Assembly: GCA_029219125.1 (NCBI GenBank)
Contig: JAQXSU010000033.1
Location: 1-8,980, forward strand
Direction of reading: 5' to 3'
Length of the DNA: 8,980 bases
From: Bacillota bacterium
GTDB taxonomy: Bacteria; Bacillota; Clostridia; Peptostreptococcales; Anaerovoracaceae
Of this stretch, positions 7,287 to 8,980 are shown in pieces (within the stretch, counting starts at the first letter, position 1; each line of letters opens with the position of its first letter). Position numbers and translations under genes: made by a program. Under the pieces are notes generated by a model. That model had not been told where the DNA came from. It saw nothing but the letters and a program-made list of their open reading frames with translations, and ran no database searches.

Positions 7287-7460
7287 TTGGCTGAAAAGAA
7301 ACAGTCTGAAAAACAAAAAAAGCAGGTTCCTCTGCGGCTGAACGCCGCCCTCTATGAGGAACTCTGCGCATGGGCGGAGGATGAATTCCGCTCCGTCAAC
7401 GGGCAGATCGAATACCTGTTGACGGAGGCGGTGCGAAACCGCCGCGGAAAAAAGCTGTAA
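7287..7460 (+). CDS. Small ribbon-helix-helix (Arc/MetJ-type) protein
   Basis: This 57-residue protein has a lysine-rich start (residues 2-12), a short strand VPLRLN (14-19) and helix A, ALYEELCAWAEDEF (21-34). A turn RSVNGQ follows, then helix B, IEYLLTEAVR (41-50), and a basic tail. The pattern matches ribbon-helix-helix proteins, which dimerise and place the strand pair in the DNA major groove. Small proteins with the RSVNGQIEYLL motif are often found directly after SPFH genes, from my memory of such loci. Starting at TTG 7287 gives a normal-length RHH protein. The gene is in an operon with the SPFH gene and may bind the tandem palindromes upstream of it (inference). It ends one base away from the end of the convergent transporter remnant. 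Confidence 0.85.
   Translation: MAEKKQSEKQKKQVPLRLNAALYEELCAWAEDEFRSVNGQIEYLLTEAVRNRRGKKL
7391..7443 (+). repeat. Two adjacent inverted repeats inside the 3' end of the RHH gene
   Basis: CTCCGTCAAC (7391-7400) and GTTGACGGAG (7418-7427) form a perfect 10-bp inverted repeat with a 17-base loop. GGCGGT (7427-7432) and ACCGCC (7438-7443) follow directly as a 6-bp stem with a GCGAA loop. No T-tract follows on the plus strand, so neither is a classical intrinsic terminator. They could fold in the mRNA near the convergent gene end, but part of the symmetry may come from coding constraint. Confidence 0.5.
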
Positions 7461-7461
7461 A

Positions 7462-7638
7462 CTATAAGCAGGCGGTCAGCAGAAAGCTCCATACCGGTGT
7501 GGTCACCACCGACAGGGCTGTGGTAAACACCACGCAGCGGACCGCCGCCTCCTCGTGGGCATGATATTTGGCCGCCAGAATGGCGGTGGTGTTTCCCGCC
7601 GGCATGGCCGCCATCAGATCAAGAAGCTGCTGGTACAT
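7462..7638 (-). pseudogene. C-terminal remnant of an AEC-family (auxin efflux carrier) transporter
   Basis: A 58-residue frame begins at ATG 7638-7636, overlapping the stop of the aromatic fusion gene as TGATG, and ends with TAG at 7464-7462. It holds AAMPAGNTTAILAAKYHA and then a hydrophobic segment CVVFTTALSVVTTPVW near the end. These match the last two transmembrane segments of AEC transporters, where a Pro-Ala-Gly break, an AxKY segment and a TTxLSxxTxPxW helix are typical. AEC proteins are about 300 residues with about ten membrane spans, so more than 80 percent is missing. The frame is closed by a stop a short way upstream inside aroK. It is best read as a gene truncated by deletion. 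Because it is open and translationally coupled, a short membrane peptide might still be made. Confidence 0.75.
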
Positions 7639-8980
7639 CAGATTCTGCCTCCCCAGCCTGCCAGGATCTCGTCTGCCACCTGGTTGATGGATTTACCGTT
7701 ATTCTCCACTTCCATATCGCACCAGCTTCTGTAGAGCGGCAGTCTCTGGGCATAGAGGTGCGACAGCGGCGTGGACTGACTCAGAGGCCGTCCGTCTGTC
7801 GGCAGCACTTCAATGTCCCGGTTCAGGAAGATGAATCGGCCGTTTTCTGCCAGAGCATAGTAGTTTTCTTCTCTGGTGACCACTCCGCCGCCGCAGGCGA
7901 TGACTGCACCGGTTTCCTGCTGCAGATCGGCGCAGGCCTCCATTTCCAGCTGGCGGAAGGCATTTTCTCCTCCTTCGGCAAAGATAGAAGAAATGGCCAT
8001 ACCCATCCGCTCCACAATCAACTGGTCCACGTCGATAAACTTACGCCCTGTCTTTTCAGCCAGCATGCGGCCGATGGTGCTCTTACCGCAGCCCGGCATG
8101 CCGATCAGCACCAGATTCTCCTTCTCACAGGCCAGCTTTCTTTCAATTTCGCTGACCGCTTCTTCGCTGATTTCTCTTCCCAGGAACAGTTCTGCACTGG
8201 CCTTGGCCTGGGCCACCAGCATTTTCAGTCCGTTGATACCTTCGATATCCGATTTCCGTGCCTGACACAGCAGATTGGTCCGCAGCGGATTATAAATCAG
8301 GTCAAATACCCACTCCAGACGAGGGAAGGTGCCCGGATATGCCGCAGATCTTCCGTTCTGCGGATACATTCCCACCGGTGTGGCGTTGACCATGATGGTC
8401 GCATCCAGATGCTGTTCCTTCATGTCCTGATAGTCGCAGCCGGTCTTTCCGTCCCGACTTACCACCACCACCTGGGAAGCCCCCAGATCCTCCAGTACGC
8501 AAACCACCGCCTTGGACGCGCCGCCGGAACCCAGGACGACACATTTTGCGCCGTCAACCTTGGCTCCGGAAGATTCCACCGTCCGACGGAACCCCGTGTA
8601 ATCCGTATTGTATCCGAATATTTTTCCTTCCCGGCGAACCAGCGTGTTGACCGCACCGATCCGTTCCGCCTCCGGCGACAGCTGATCGCAGTACTGCATC
8701 ACCGTCTCCTTATACGGAATGGTCACGTTGAGCCCGCTCCAGTCTCCGTTTTTCAGGAAATCATCCACTTCCTCCGGCTCTTTTTCGAAGATCTCATAAC
8801 TGTACGGCTCACTGAAGGTTCCCAGCATGCGGTGAATCTCCGGCGAGAAACTGTGGGTCAGATGACGGCCCAGCAGGCCGAATTTCCGAATCGTGTTCTG
8901 ATACTGACGGCTCAGCTCCATCAGTTTGCGGTACAGCTCCACGGCGTACTCCGACAGCCCTTCCGGCTGAAGCTTTCCTG
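7638..8980 (-). CDS. aroE-aroK: Chorismate mutase (C-terminal end) - shikimate dehydrogenase - shikimate kinase fusion, 5' partial
   Basis: The frame is open to the right edge. A GTG at 8942-8940 is the first start-like codon inside the window, but the real start is probably outside. Residues below count from that GTG. The visible upstream residues and 1-16 read LSEYAVELYRKLMELSRQYQ, matching the last helix of AroQ chorismate mutase with its SxxxQ (S11, Q15; E. coli S84/Q88). AroE (about 20-272) follows, converting 3-dehydroshikimate to shikimate with NADPH: THSFSP (29-34), K78 in NVTIPYKET, N112/D114 in GYNTDYTGF, GSGGAS (138-143), NATPVGMYP (186-194). AroK (about 276-434) phosphorylates shikimate: P-loop GMPGCGKST (281-289), DVD (304-306), R330, CGGGV (350-354), R385 in DGRPLS, R400. 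All are cytosolic steps of aromatic amino acid synthesis. AroE and AroK are complete and look active. The stop overlaps the transporter remnant. Confidence 0.93.
   Translation of the reverse strand, partial: GKLQPEGLSEYAVELYRKLMELSRQYQNTIRKFGLLGRHLTHSFSPEIHRMLGTFSEPYSYEIFEKEPEEVDDFLKNGDWSGLNVTIPYKETVMQYCDQLSPEAERIGAVNTLVRREGKIFGYNTDYTGFRRTVESSGAKVDGAKCVVLGSGGASKAVVCVLEDLGASQVVVVSRDGKTGCDYQDMKEQHLDATIMVNATPVGMYPQNGRSAAYPGTFPRLEWVFDLIYNPLRTNLLCQARKSDIEGINGLKMLVAQAKASAELFLGREISEEAVSEIERKLACEKENLVLIGMPGCGKSTIGRMLAEKTGRKFIDVDQLIVERMGMAISSIFAEGGENAFRQLEMEACADLQQETGAVIACGGGVVTREENYYALAENGRFIFLNRDIEVLPTDGRPLSQSTPLSHLYAQRLPLYRSWCDMEVENNGKSINQVADEILAGWGGRI

Noticed and set aside
6265..7371. Minus-strand open frame opposite the SPFH gene
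   Set aside because: The sense strand has a perfect ribosome binding site and a recognisable SPFH domain; the antisense product has no family features.
7427..7460. GGCGGT/ACCGCC hairpin as an intrinsic terminator of the SPFH-RHH operon
   Set aside because: It is followed by GCGGAAAAAA rather than a T-tract on the plus strand, and on the minus strand the T-run lies before the stem, not after it.

Overview
The window looks like chromosomal DNA from a fairly high-GC member of the Bacillota (Clostridia or Negativicutes). The evidence is strong AGGAGG-type ribosome binding sites, short AT-rich intergenic DNA around GC-rich genes, and protein families common in gut anaerobes of that phylum: an SPFH protein with a small ribbon-helix-helix partner, an AroE-AroK fusion, and a giant HD/nucleotidyltransferase protein. 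The placement is by gene content only and is tentative. No rRNA, tRNA, CRISPR array, IS element or phage gene was seen.

Layout. (1) Positions 6025 to 1 (minus strand) form a tight operon. It begins with a 1609-residue multidomain protein (HD hydrolase, long helical-repeat region, NadD-like nucleotidyltransferase, GNAT-like region, phosphoribosyltransferase-like region). This overlaps by ATGA a 350-residue lactate/malate dehydrogenase-like protein with altered active-site residues. Seven bases later an unrecognised gene begins and leaves the window on the left. (2) Positions 6026-6225 are a divergent intergenic region. It holds two copies of a TGATATCA palindrome set 11 bp apart, a hairpin with a T-tract facing the minus strand, and candidate promoters. 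(3) Positions 6226-7460 (plus strand) encode an SPFH/stomatin-like membrane protein followed by a 57-residue ribbon-helix-helix protein with a TTG start. (4) Positions 8980 to 7462 (minus strand) hold an aromatic-pathway fusion gene that enters from the right edge, followed by a TGATG-coupled C-terminal remnant of an AEC-family (auxin efflux carrier) transporter. The fusion shows the tail of an AroQ-type chorismate mutase, then complete AroE and AroK.

How they may work together. The aromatic fusion would cover two consecutive shikimate steps plus chorismate mutase. The SPFH and RHH genes form a transcription unit that the RHH protein could regulate through the tandem palindromes. The giant protein combines activities typical of nucleotide and NAD chemistry and is translationally coupled to an NAD-dependent-dehydrogenase-like protein. 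A joint role in nucleotide or cofactor metabolism is a reasonable hypothesis, but the sequence does not prove it. The giant gene and its operon are the best candidates for an undescribed system here.
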